Assembly: GCA_947442905.1 (NCBI GenBank)
Contig: CANEWV010000161.1
Coordinates: 1-5,023, forward strand
Direction of reading: 5' to 3'
Length of the DNA stretch: 5,023 bases
Origin: Chitinophagaceae bacterium
GTDB lineage: Bacteria > Bacteroidota > Bacteroidia > Chitinophagales > Chitinophagaceae
The position numbers and the translations under genes were made by a program. This document shows positions 1 through 5,023 of this stretch, in pieces (position 1 is the stretch's first letter; each line of letters begins with the position of its first letter). The notes beneath the pieces are model-generated. The model was not told where the DNA came from, did not search any database, and saw nothing but the letters and a program-made list of their open reading frames with translations.

Positions 1-47
1 AATTTATGGGCTGCGTTAAAATGTTCTTGTCTTGTTAAATAAACCAT
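1..47 (-). CDS. 6-pyruvoyl/6-carboxytetrahydropterin synthase family protein, N-terminal fragment
   Basis: Only the first 15 codons lie in the window; the gene runs off the left edge. Reading the minus strand from the ATG at 47-45 gives MVYLTRQEHFNAAHK. This matches the start of Bacteroidota 6-PTPS/QueD proteins as I remember them: a first beta strand, then F-x-A-A-H, whose His (residue 14 here) is the first of three zinc ligands in the family. The family converts dihydroneopterin triphosphate to 6-carboxy- or 6-pyruvoyl-tetrahydropterin in the cytoplasm, in queuosine or pterin biosynthesis. In bacteria of this kind queD is the likeliest identity, but 15 residues cannot separate the subfamilies, so no symbol is given. 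A perfect Bacteroidota -7 box lies 16 bases upstream. The gene is divergent from mqnB, with 51 bp between the two start codons. Confidence 0.68.
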   Translation of the reverse strand, partial: MVYLTRQEHFNAAHK

Positions 48-59
48 CTGACCAATATT

Positions 60-92
60 TTGGCAAAGGTAGGCAGAATCGGAGTATTTTTG
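60..92 (+). promoter_or_regulatory. Probable mqnB-mqnD promoter (TTG-N22-TATTTTTG)
   Basis: TTG at 60-62 and TATTTTTG at 85-92 are 22 bases apart. This fits the Bacteroidota pattern TTG-N(about 17-23)-TAnnTTTG. Only six bases (93-98) separate the box from the mqnB ATG at 99, so transcription should begin at or next to the start codon, giving a leaderless or almost leaderless mRNA. The -33 element lies beside the -7 box of the divergent gene, so the two promoters probably cannot be occupied by polymerase at the same time. Confidence 0.5.
64..71 (-). promoter_or_regulatory. Probable -7 promoter box of the QueD-like gene
   Basis: The minus strand reads TACCTTTG, a perfect match to the Bacteroidota housekeeping -7 consensus TAnnTTTG, and ends 16 bases before the ATG at 47. 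No TTG (-33 element) stands at the usual distance upstream on this strand; that position falls on the -7 box of the opposing mqnB promoter. The assignment rests on the box and its position alone. Confidence 0.45.
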
Positions 93-97
93 TACTC
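82..97. repeat. 5-bp inverted repeat framing the mqnB -7 box
   Basis: GAGTA at 82-86 and TACTC at 93-97 are perfect inverted copies around a six-base centre (87-92) that holds most of the -7 box. It could be a small operator or a chance palindrome. The arms are short and no second copy is seen in the window. Confidence 0.3.
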
Positions 98-98
98 T

Positions 99-767
99 AT
101 GCGGGTAATTATAACAGCTGCCACGAACCTAGAACTAGATGGTTGTGCAAAAAAAGCAAGCCAACTTTTCAAAAAAAGCAAAGTAAAAATTAGCTTTCAT
201 GCAACCGGCATAGGTATGCTAGCCTCTGGCGTAAAGCTTACACAACTTATTACTGCACACCAACCAGATTTAATCATTCAAATGGGTATTGCGGGTGGTT
301 ATATTAAAACCGAGCCCCTTGGAAAAATATGGGTTGTTACATCAGAAGCCATTGCAGATTTAGGCGTACGTGAAAAAGGAATATTTACCGATTTATTTGA
401 TAGTCAATTAATCAAAGAAAATGAAGCACCTTTTAAAAAAAGAAAGCTCATTAACCAGGGTGTCAAGTTATTCAACGTTTTAAAAACAGATACGGCTGCA
501 GCTGTTACCATCAATGAAATTACAACGTCGCCTAAACGAATTAAAGAAATTATTGAGGCGCATAACCCCGATTTAGAAAGCATGGAAGGTGCTGCCCTTC
601 ATTATGTTGGCAGCCTTACCAAAACGCCATTTATTCAAATAAGGGCTATTTCTAATTATGTGGGAGAAAGAAATAAAGCAAAATGGAAACTCAAAGAATC
701 AATTGAGCAATTGGAAGCATATGTGCTTACCTATTTAGCCACATTAGAAAATGGTTTAAAAAAATAG
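99..767 (+). CDS. mqnB: Futalosine hydrolase (MqnB)
   Basis: This 222-aa cytoplasmic enzyme cleaves futalosine to hypoxanthine and dehypoxanthine futalosine in the futalosine (Mqn) route to menaquinone. It has the nucleoside-phosphorylase/MTA-SAH-nucleosidase fold. Visible marks are the first strand MRVIITAA, the glycine turn QMGIAGGY at 61-68, the ribose-contacting SMEGAA at 161-166 (Met162, Glu163), and IRAISN at 181-186. Asn186 stands where adenine-specific nucleosidases carry a catalytic Asp, which fits a 6-oxopurine (hypoxanthine) leaving group. The start is placed at the ATG at 99, because it begins exactly at the first beta strand and lies six bases after a perfect -7 box. A TTG 39 bases upstream would add 13 residues, but it is better explained as the -33 element. 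No Shine-Dalgarno is well placed. mqnD follows after four bases, so the two are one operon. Confidence 0.94.
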   Translation: MRVIITAATNLELDGCAKKASQLFKKSKVKISFHATGIGMLASGVKLTQLITAHQPDLIIQMGIAGGYIKTEPLGKIWVVTSEAIADLGVREKGIFTDLFDSQLIKENEAPFKKRKLINQGVKLFNVLKTDTAAAVTINEITTSPKRIKEIIEAHNPDLESMEGAALHYVGSLTKTPFIQIRAISNYVGERNKAKWKLKESIEQLEAYVLTYLATLENGLKK

Positions 768-771
768 TGCC

Positions 772-1629
772 ATGAAGTTTAGTCTTGGTTTTTCTCCCTG
801 CCCTAACGATACTTTTATTTTTGACGCACTTGTTAATAAAAAAATTGACACGGAAGGTTTAGATTTTGAGGTGCACCTAGAAGACGTTCAAACCCTTAAC
901 AATTTTGCACTAGAAGACAAGTTGGATTTTTCGAAAATAAGCTATGGCGTTTTGCCATTGTTATTGGAAACCCATACCCTATTAAATAGTGGAGGTGCCA
1001 TGGGGATTGGTGTTGGCCCACTTTTAATTTGCAAAGACCCACATATTACCCCAGACCAAGTAAATAATTTACGCATTGCCATTCCGGGCAAAAACACAAC
1101 CGCTTATTTACTATTTTCTTACGTTTACCCAGAAGCTACAAATATTTCGTTTTATGTCTTTAATGAAATAGAAGCAGCTGTTTTATCTGGCGAGGTAGAC
1201 GCTGGGGTGATTATTCACGAAAATAGATTCACCTACGCACAAAAAGGGCTTTATAAAATAACAGATTTGGGCGCGGATTGGGAAACAAAAACAAAAAGTC
1301 CAATTGCACTTGGTGGTATAGTCGCTAGCAATCGAATCCCAAAACCAATCATGCAACAAGTGGACCAACTAATTGCTAAAAGTGTGGCTTATGCGTTTAA
1401 TAACTACCCTACTATTAGTGATTATGTAAGTTGTCACGCTCAAGAAATGAGCGAAGCTGTGATGCGCCAACACATTGATTTATACGTCAACGATTTTAGC
1501 ATTGATATGGGCGAAACCGGAAAGAATGCTATTGAATCCCTTGTGCATATTTATCAGCAAATAAATGCTACGCTACCATCTCACTCAACTCCAGCCAGCG
1601 TAGTTCCATTTCTCCCAAAGACTGCGTAA
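772..1629 (+). CDS. mqnD: 1,4-dihydroxy-6-naphthoate synthase (MqnD)
   Basis: This 285-aa enzyme converts cyclic dehypoxanthine futalosine to 1,4-dihydroxy-6-naphthoate, the menaquinone head-group precursor, one chemical stage after MqnB with MqnC between them. It has a two-lobed periplasmic-binding-protein-like fold but no signal peptide. The N-terminal GFSPCPNDTFIF (6-17) is the MqnD hallmark and excludes its homologue MqnA. SYGVLPLL (57-64), GGAMGIGVGPL (74-84) and the hinge region AGVIIHENRFTY (144-155) follow; His149 matches the catalytic His of characterised MqnD. The ATG is four bases after the mqnB stop, with no clear ribosome binding site, so co-transcription is very likely. The oddity is the end. 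Family similarity appears to stop near residue 265, and residues 266-285 (Ser/Pro/Thr-rich) are encoded antisense to the last codons of uup. This tail may be a recent read-through extension. Confidence 0.95.
   Translation: MKFSLGFSPCPNDTFIFDALVNKKIDTEGLDFEVHLEDVQTLNNFALEDKLDFSKISYGVLPLLLETHTLLNSGGAMGIGVGPLLICKDPHITPDQVNNLRIAIPGKNTTAYLLFSYVYPEATNISFYVFNEIEAAVLSGEVDAGVIIHENRFTYAQKGLYKITDLGADWETKTKSPIALGGIVASNRIPKPIMQQVDQLIAKSVAYAFNNYPTISDYVSCHAQEMSEAVMRQHIDLYVNDFSIDMGETGKNAIESLVHIYQQINATLPSHSTPASVVPFLPKTA
1568..1603. repeat. 7-bp inverted repeat in the mqnD/uup overlap
   Basis: CTACGCT at 1568-1574 and AGCGTAG at 1597-1603 are perfect inverted copies around a 22-base spacer. They sit where the two convergent genes overlap, and the left arm includes the uup stop codon. 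A hairpin here could slow both converging transcripts. The loop is long and no T tract follows on either strand, so a classical intrinsic terminator is not supported. Confidence 0.28.
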
Positions 1630-3463
1630 CTTTTGTAAGCGCCTCTGCGAGTAAAGTAATTTGGTCAAAATTTAAATTTTCGTTACTCATTTGAAACGTT
1701 AACTTGATTTTTTCGGCTTCTAAAACAGGCATTTCCTTTTCTAGTTTTTCAAACTCATGCTTCTCTTTAAAAGTCATTTTCTTTTTTGCAGGAGCAGGAG
1801 CTAATGGTGCAACTGGCTCAATAGAAGTCGCTTTTGTAGGGCTATTTGTTCCATTTGCTTTTGCCGTTTCTTGCTCTTTAAGCCAAATACGGTACTGGGT
1901 ATAATTGCCGGGAAAATCTCTAACAAATCCCCCACCCTCAAAAACAAATAAGTGATCTACTAACCTGTCCATAAAATAACGGTCGTGTGATACAATCATG
2001 ACACAGCCCTGGTACTCCGTTAAAAAGCTTTCAAGAACCGCAAGCGTTGGTAGGTCAAGGTCGTTGGTAGGTTCATCTAGAATTAAAAAGTTGGGGTTTC
2101 TAAATAAGATGGTTAATAAGTGAAGTCTCTTTTTTTCACCACCACTAAGTGACGACAAATAAGTATACTGTTTATCTGGCGGGAATAAAAACAATTCTAA
2201 AAATTGTGAGGCACTTATGCTTCCTCCTTTTGCCAAAGGAAAACTCTCTGCAAAAGATTTTACATATTCGATCACCCTAAAATCTTCTTTTACATCGAGA
2301 CCGGTTTGAGAAAAATTACCAAACACAACCGTGTCACCCACATTCACCTTTCCACTTGTTGGTGTTTCAAGTTCTTGTATGATATTTAAGAAGGTAGACT
2401 TTCCAATTCCATTTTTTCCAACCACACCCACTCTTTCACCTTTTGAAAAAGTGTAATCAAAGCCTTTTAAAATTTCTAGATCGCCGTATGATTTATTTAC
2501 TTTTTTTAATTCTACAATTTTCCCGCCAAGCCTGCTCATTTTAGCCTCTAATTGCAACTGCGCATCTTCTATTTTTTGCTTAGCCCTCGCTTCTACTTCA
2601 TAAAAATTATCTTGACGGCTTTTGCTCTTGGTGGTACGCGCTTTGGGTTGCTTACGCATCCACTCTAACTCTTTGCGGTATTGGTTTCTAGCCTTATCAA
2701 TACTAGCCTGCTCACTATCAATACGAGCTGCCTTTTTTTCCATGTATGATTCATAGTCGCCTTTGTACACATACATGTTTTCTCTTTCGAGCTCCCAAAT
2801 TTCATCACAAACGGCGTCTAAAAAATAACGGTCGTGCGTTACGAGTAGTAGCGTAATATTTTCGCCATTTAAGTAATGCTCTAACCACTCAATCATTTCT
2901 ACATCGAGGTGGTTGGTAGGCTCATCCATCATAAGAAGGGTATGCTGATGCTCAAAGCCAATATCAATGAGCGTTTTTGCAAGTGCCACTCTTTTGCGCT
3001 GACCGCCACTTAATTCGTTTACCTTTTTTTGAAGGTGATGTATATTTAGTTTTCCTAAAATTTGTTTGACTTTAGCCTCAAAATCCCATGCACCCAAATC
3101 ATCCATTTCCATGATACTTTCTGAAATGAGCATGCCATCTTCGGCCTCCATCGCCAATTCATATTTTTGAATGGCCTTAATAATAGGATGATTGGCTTTG
3201 AATATATTTTCTACAATGGTTTTATCCTCGTCAAAAACCGGATCCTGTTCAAAAAGGGCCACTGTTACCTCTTTATTGATCCAAAACTTTCCGCTATCGG
3301 GCGTTTCCTGACCTGCCATGATTTTTAAAAGTGTAGACTTACCCACCCCATTACGGGCAATTAAGGCAATTTTGTCACCCTCATTGATATTGAAGGAAAT
3401 ATTATTGAAAAGCGGATTGATTCCGTAACTTTTTGTTAGCCCCTCTACAGATACATAATGCAT
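1568..3463 (-). CDS. uup: ABC-F family ATPase, Uup-like
   Basis: This 631-aa soluble protein has two ABC ATPase domains and no membrane segments, so it is an ABC-F protein and not a transporter. The family acts at the ribosomal E site on stalled or structured complexes; Uup is also tied to DNA-intermediate tolerance. Domain 1 has Walker A ARNGVGKST (36-44, first Gly replaced by Ala), Q-loop Gln73, signature LSGGQ (151-155), Walker B ending MMDEPTNHLD (178-187) and His210. A charged helical interdomain linker (about 236-312) includes EWMRKQPKARTTKSK (267-281), typical of Uup-type proteins. Domain 2 has GKNGIGKST (349-357), Gln386, LSGGE (439-443), ILDEPTNDLD (461-470) and His493. A Pro/Ala-rich stretch (541-560) leads to a C-terminal coiled coil (about 563-630), as in Uup, whose usual length is also near 635. 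Both ATP sites look intact. The start at 3463 lies four bases after a -7 box, suggesting a leaderless mRNA. Confidence 0.92.
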   Translation of the reverse strand: MHYVSVEGLTKSYGINPLFNNISFNINEGDKIALIARNGVGKSTLLKIMAGQETPDSGKFWINKEVTVALFEQDPVFDEDKTIVENIFKANHPIIKAIQKYELAMEAEDGMLISESIMEMDDLGAWDFEAKVKQILGKLNIHHLQKKVNELSGGQRKRVALAKTLIDIGFEHQHTLLMMDEPTNHLDVEMIEWLEHYLNGENITLLLVTHDRYFLDAVCDEIWELERENMYVYKGDYESYMEKKAARIDSEQASIDKARNQYRKELEWMRKQPKARTTKSKSRQDNFYEVEARAKQKIEDAQLQLEAKMSRLGGKIVELKKVNKSYGDLEILKGFDYTFSKGERVGVVGKNGIGKSTFLNIIQELETPTSGKVNVGDTVVFGNFSQTGLDVKEDFRVIEYVKSFAESFPLAKGGSISASQFLELFLFPPDKQYTYLSSLSGGEKKRLHLLTILFRNPNFLILDEPTNDLDLPTLAVLESFLTEYQGCVMIVSHDRYFMDRLVDHLFVFEGGGFVRDFPGNYTQYRIWLKEQETAKANGTNSPTKATSIEPVAPLAPAPAKKKMTFKEKHEFEKLEKEMPVLEAEKIKLTFQMSNENLNFDQITLLAEALTKVTQSLGEMELRWLELSEMVA

Positions 3464-3467
3464 GGCG

Positions 3468-3475
3468 CAAAGGTA
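3468..3475 (-). promoter_or_regulatory. Probable -7 promoter box of uup
   Basis: The minus strand reads TACCTTTG, a perfect TAnnTTTG box, then CGCC, then the uup ATG at 3463. Four bases between box and start codon put the expected transcription start at or very near the A of ATG. No TTG is found at the normal -33 distance. Confidence 0.5.
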
Positions 3476-3504
3476 AGACTCAAAGCCCTAAGTTTACCCT
3501 CAGT

Positions 3505-3539
3505 TTGTTATTTCAGGTTCCCAGATGCCCCTATCTTTG
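3505..3539 (+). promoter_or_regulatory. Probable ispH promoter (TTG-N24-TATCTTTG)
   Basis: TATCTTTG at 3532-3539 matches the Bacteroidota -7 consensus perfectly and ends four bases (CAAC) before the ispH ATG at 3544. TTG at 3505-3507 is a possible -33 element, although the 24-base spacer is slightly longer than usual. The spacing to ATG is the same as at uup, so ispH is probably also leaderless. The box also fixes the start, since a polymerase bound here could not transcribe the longer upstream reading frame. Confidence 0.52.
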
Positions 3540-3543
3540 CAAC

Positions 3544-4773
3544 ATGAAGCAGTTTAACGTACCTACTGGCTATAAAAGCAGTCTTATAAGTGCCATCAAA
3601 CAGTACCGAAAAGATGGGGATAAACTTAAAAAAGATTTTACCCCATCTTTATTAAAACTCGGAAATCTAGACATTTATTTAGCCAGACATTTTGGATTTT
3701 GTTATGGCGTAGAAAATGCCATAGAAATTGCTTTTAGAACAATCGAAGAAAACCCAGGAAAAAGAATTTTCTTATTAAGTGAAATGATACATAACCCCCA
3801 AGTAAATGAAGATTTATTGGCAAGAGGGGTGAAATTTTTACAAGACACAAATGGTAAAACATTAATTCCGCTTGATACACTTACAAATGAAGATGTTGTT
3901 ATAATCCCTGCATTTGGCACAACACTTGACATGGAAGCTACGCTTGCAGAAAAAGGGATTTCAACAGAAAAATACAATACCACCTGTCCATTTGTAGAAA
4001 AAGTATGGAACAGATCTGAACAGATAGCACAAAAAGGATACAGTATTGTTGTTCATGGCAAACCAAAACACGAAGAAACAAGGGCTACTTTTTCTCATGC
4101 ATCGTATCACACACCAACAGTTGTGGTAAATGATATGGGGGAAACGATTGCTTTAGCAAAATACATCACTGGAGAAAAAAAGGCAGAAACATTTTACGAA
4201 GAATTTGAAGGCCGTTACTCGAATAATTTTGATGTAACCAAAGATTTAGCAAAAATTGGCGTAGTCAATCAAACCACTCAACTAGCATCAGACACACAGG
4301 CTATTTCTGAATTTTTAAAATCAACCATCAAGGCGCATTATCAATTAACGGACGATACCATTGAAACGCGCTTTGCAGACACCAGAGATACCCTTTGCTA
4401 CGCAACAAGCGACAATCAAACGGCTGTTAAAGGAATGCTTGATACCAAGGCTGACTTAGCCATTGTTATTGGGGGCTACAATAGCAGTAACTCATCTCAC
4501 CTAGTTGAGTTATGCGAACAAAAACTACCTACTTATTTTATTGATAGCCCGGACAGACTCATCTCTAAAAACTCCATTGAACACAGAAACTGGAACACCA
4601 AGGAACTACACACGCTAAGCAATTATTTACCTGAACAAGCAGCGATTAAAATATTAATAACAAGTGGTGCTAGTTGTCCCGACGCTGTTGTAGAAGCCGT
4701 GATACAAAAGATTGCAGGCTTTTACAATGTGCAAGATCAAATTGATTTTGCAAATGTTGTCAAAAACCATTAG
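3544..4773 (+). CDS. ispH: 4-hydroxy-3-methylbut-2-enyl diphosphate reductase (IspH/LytB), long form
   Basis: This 409-aa [4Fe-4S] enzyme catalyses the last step of the MEP pathway, reducing HMBPP to IPP and DMAPP in the cytoplasm. The three cluster cysteines are Cys53 (GFCYGVE), Cys148 (TTCPFVEKVW) and Cys285 (DTLCYAT). Active-site residues are also present: His83 (EMIHNP), His176 and Glu178 (KHEE), Thr244/Thr245 (NQTT), Ser314-Ser315-Asn316 (YNSSNSSHL) and Ser377 (SGASCPD). The protein is about 90 residues longer than the E. coli type. It has about 40 extra N-terminal residues and insertions, notably the FYEEFEGRYSNNFD region (217-230), matching the cyanobacterial/plant-like branch that many Bacteroidota carry. 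The start is set at the ATG at 3544 because it lies four bases after a -7 box. An in-frame ATG at 3433 would run through the uup 5' end and its promoter. Transcription is divergent from uup. The product feeds quinone prenyl tails, linking loosely to mqnBD. Confidence 0.97.
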   Translation: MKQFNVPTGYKSSLISAIKQYRKDGDKLKKDFTPSLLKLGNLDIYLARHFGFCYGVENAIEIAFRTIEENPGKRIFLLSEMIHNPQVNEDLLARGVKFLQDTNGKTLIPLDTLTNEDVVIIPAFGTTLDMEATLAEKGISTEKYNTTCPFVEKVWNRSEQIAQKGYSIVVHGKPKHEETRATFSHASYHTPTVVVNDMGETIALAKYITGEKKAETFYEEFEGRYSNNFDVTKDLAKIGVVNQTTQLASDTQAISEFLKSTIKAHYQLTDDTIETRFADTRDTLCYATSDNQTAVKGMLDTKADLAIVIGGYNSSNSSHLVELCEQKLPTYFIDSPDRLISKNSIEHRNWNTKELHTLSNYLPEQAAIKILITSGASCPDAVVEAVIQKIAGFYNVQDQIDFANVVKNH

Positions 4774-5023
4774 CACATTTATTCGCAATAATTTTTGGTG
4801 CCTCGTATTTGAATACAGCAAAAACAACCGTGTTTTGCATTTGAAAATGAGCCGACTTAAAAGGTAAATTTTGATCTTTCTGATCATCGTTTGCATTACC
4901 ATCATCTCCCACGTAATGCTGATACATAAAACCAATAAGTGACAAGTTGCCATTATCCAATTTATGTTCCATGTAATGCTCGATCAATAAAGGCATTTTT
5001 AGCAGCTGATGTAGCTGCGTAGC
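4760..5023 (-). CDS. Conserved-looking hypothetical protein, 5' end outside window
   Basis: The minus-strand frame is open from the right edge to a TGA at 4762-4760, giving 87 visible C-terminal residues (numbered from the edge). It starts ATQLHQLLKMPLLIEHYMEHK, with later QHY (35-37), an acidic Asp/Asn-rich loop (40-52), LPFKS (53-57), a beta-like QNTVVFAVF stretch (63-71) and KCANGF at the end. I recall small uncharacterised Bacteroidota proteins with the same order (HQLLK-P-L-EH-EHK, then HY, an acidic loop and LPFKS), usually with an N-terminal signal or membrane segment that would lie outside the window. No function is known to me. The five His (5, 16, 20, 36, 59), two of them spaced H-x3-H, could bind metal, but that is a guess. 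An internal ATG at 4996 is unlikely to be the start because the similarity begins before it. The gene overlaps the ispH 3' end tail to tail by 14 bp. Confidence 0.7.
   Translation of the reverse strand, partial: ATQLHQLLKMPLLIEHYMEHKLDNGNLSLIGFMYQHYVGDDGNANDDQKDQNLPFKSAHFQMQNTVVFAVFKYEAPKIIANKCANGF
4779..4796 (+). terminator. Weak candidate terminator after ispH
   Basis: Six bases after the ispH stop, TTATT-CGC-AATAA (4779-4791) can fold into a small hairpin and is followed by TTTTT (4792-4796). An outer GCAC (4773-4776) and GTGC (4798-4801) could pair around it. The inner stem is only five A-U pairs, so it would be unstable, and it lies inside the opposing gene. Position and T run are the main support. 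Confidence 0.22.

Noticed and set aside
1..42. Plus-strand open codons ending at TAA 40-42 as the tail of an upstream gene
   Set aside because: The minus strand gives a recognisable QueD-like N-terminus with a promoter box in the right place.
60..98. Upstream TTG start for mqnB adding 13 residues
   Set aside because: It lies before the -7 box, the added residues precede the first beta strand of the fold, and TTG starts are rare in this group. The TTG fits better as the -33 element.
1183..1368. Minus-strand open frame of 61 codons inside mqnD
   Set aside because: It is a shadow of a well-supported gene, with no recognisable protein features and no start context.
1704..1904. Plus-strand open frame of 66 codons opposite the uup C-terminal region
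   Set aside because: Its Ser/Phe/Ala-rich composition is the antisense image of the Lys/Glu and Pro/Ala-rich coiled-coil region of Uup, and no promoter or family signal is seen.
1568..3463. Uup read as the ATPase of an ABC transporter or an antibiotic-resistance ABC-F
   Set aside because: There are no membrane segments or neighbouring permease genes. The linker and C-terminal coiled coil fit a housekeeping Uup-type protein, and no resistance context is present.
3433..3543. Longer ispH reading frame starting inside uup
   Set aside because: The extra 37 residues read through the uup start and both promoters. The ATG at 3544 directly follows a -7 box and begins the sequence typical of Bacteroidota IspH.
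3702..3983. Minus-strand open frame of 93 codons inside ispH
   Set aside because: It lies opposite the strongly conserved catalytic part of IspH and resembles no known protein.
4654..4953. Minus-strand open frame of 99 codons across the ispH 3' end
   Set aside because: It competes with the frame open to the right edge, which has family-like motifs and only a 14-bp overlap. This one overlaps ispH by 120 bp and reads as low-information Ile/Leu/Cys-rich sequence.
4912..4980. Repeated GTAATGCT at two sites near the right edge
   Set aside because: Both copies simply encode His-Tyr followed by Val or Met in the hypothetical protein; two short copies do not make a repeat array.

Overview
The window looks like an ordinary, gene-dense housekeeping stretch of a low-GC Bacteroidota chromosome. 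The proteins read like those of Chitinophagaceae, Sphingobacteria or Cytophagales. That placement rests on recalled family resemblance, not a search. Three things support it: TAnnTTTG-type -7 boxes stand directly before the genes, no clear Shine-Dalgarno sequences are visible, and menaquinone is made by the futalosine route, which classic Flavobacteriia generally lack.

Layout, left to right. Positions 1-47 (minus) hold the first 15 codons of a 6-pyruvoyl/6-carboxytetrahydropterin synthase (QueD-like) gene that runs off the left edge. A 51-bp divergent promoter region separates it from mqnB (99-767, plus; futalosine hydrolase). mqnD (772-1629, plus; 1,4-dihydroxy-6-naphthoate synthase) follows four bases later, and the two form a small menaquinone operon. 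An ABC-F ATPase of the Uup type (1568-3463, minus) converges on mqnD and overlaps its 3' end by 62 bp. An 80-bp divergent promoter region then leads to ispH (3544-4773, plus), the long plant/cyanobacterial-like form of 4-hydroxy-3-methylbut-2-enyl diphosphate reductase. A conserved-looking hypothetical gene without its 5' end (4760-5023, minus) converges on ispH with a 14-bp overlap. No intergenic gap exceeds 80 bases.

Functionally, mqnB and mqnD make the naphthoate head group of menaquinone, while IspH supplies IPP and DMAPP for the prenyl tail. Uup is a ribosome-associated or genome-stability ATPase with no direct link to them. The QueD-like protein belongs to 7-deazaguanine or pterin metabolism.

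I see no rRNA, tRNA, CRISPR array, insertion sequence or phage gene, and no convincing new system. The points most worth a second look are the very short or absent 5' leaders implied by the promoter boxes, the antisense overlap that encodes the last 20 residues of MqnD, and the unassigned His-containing protein at the right edge.
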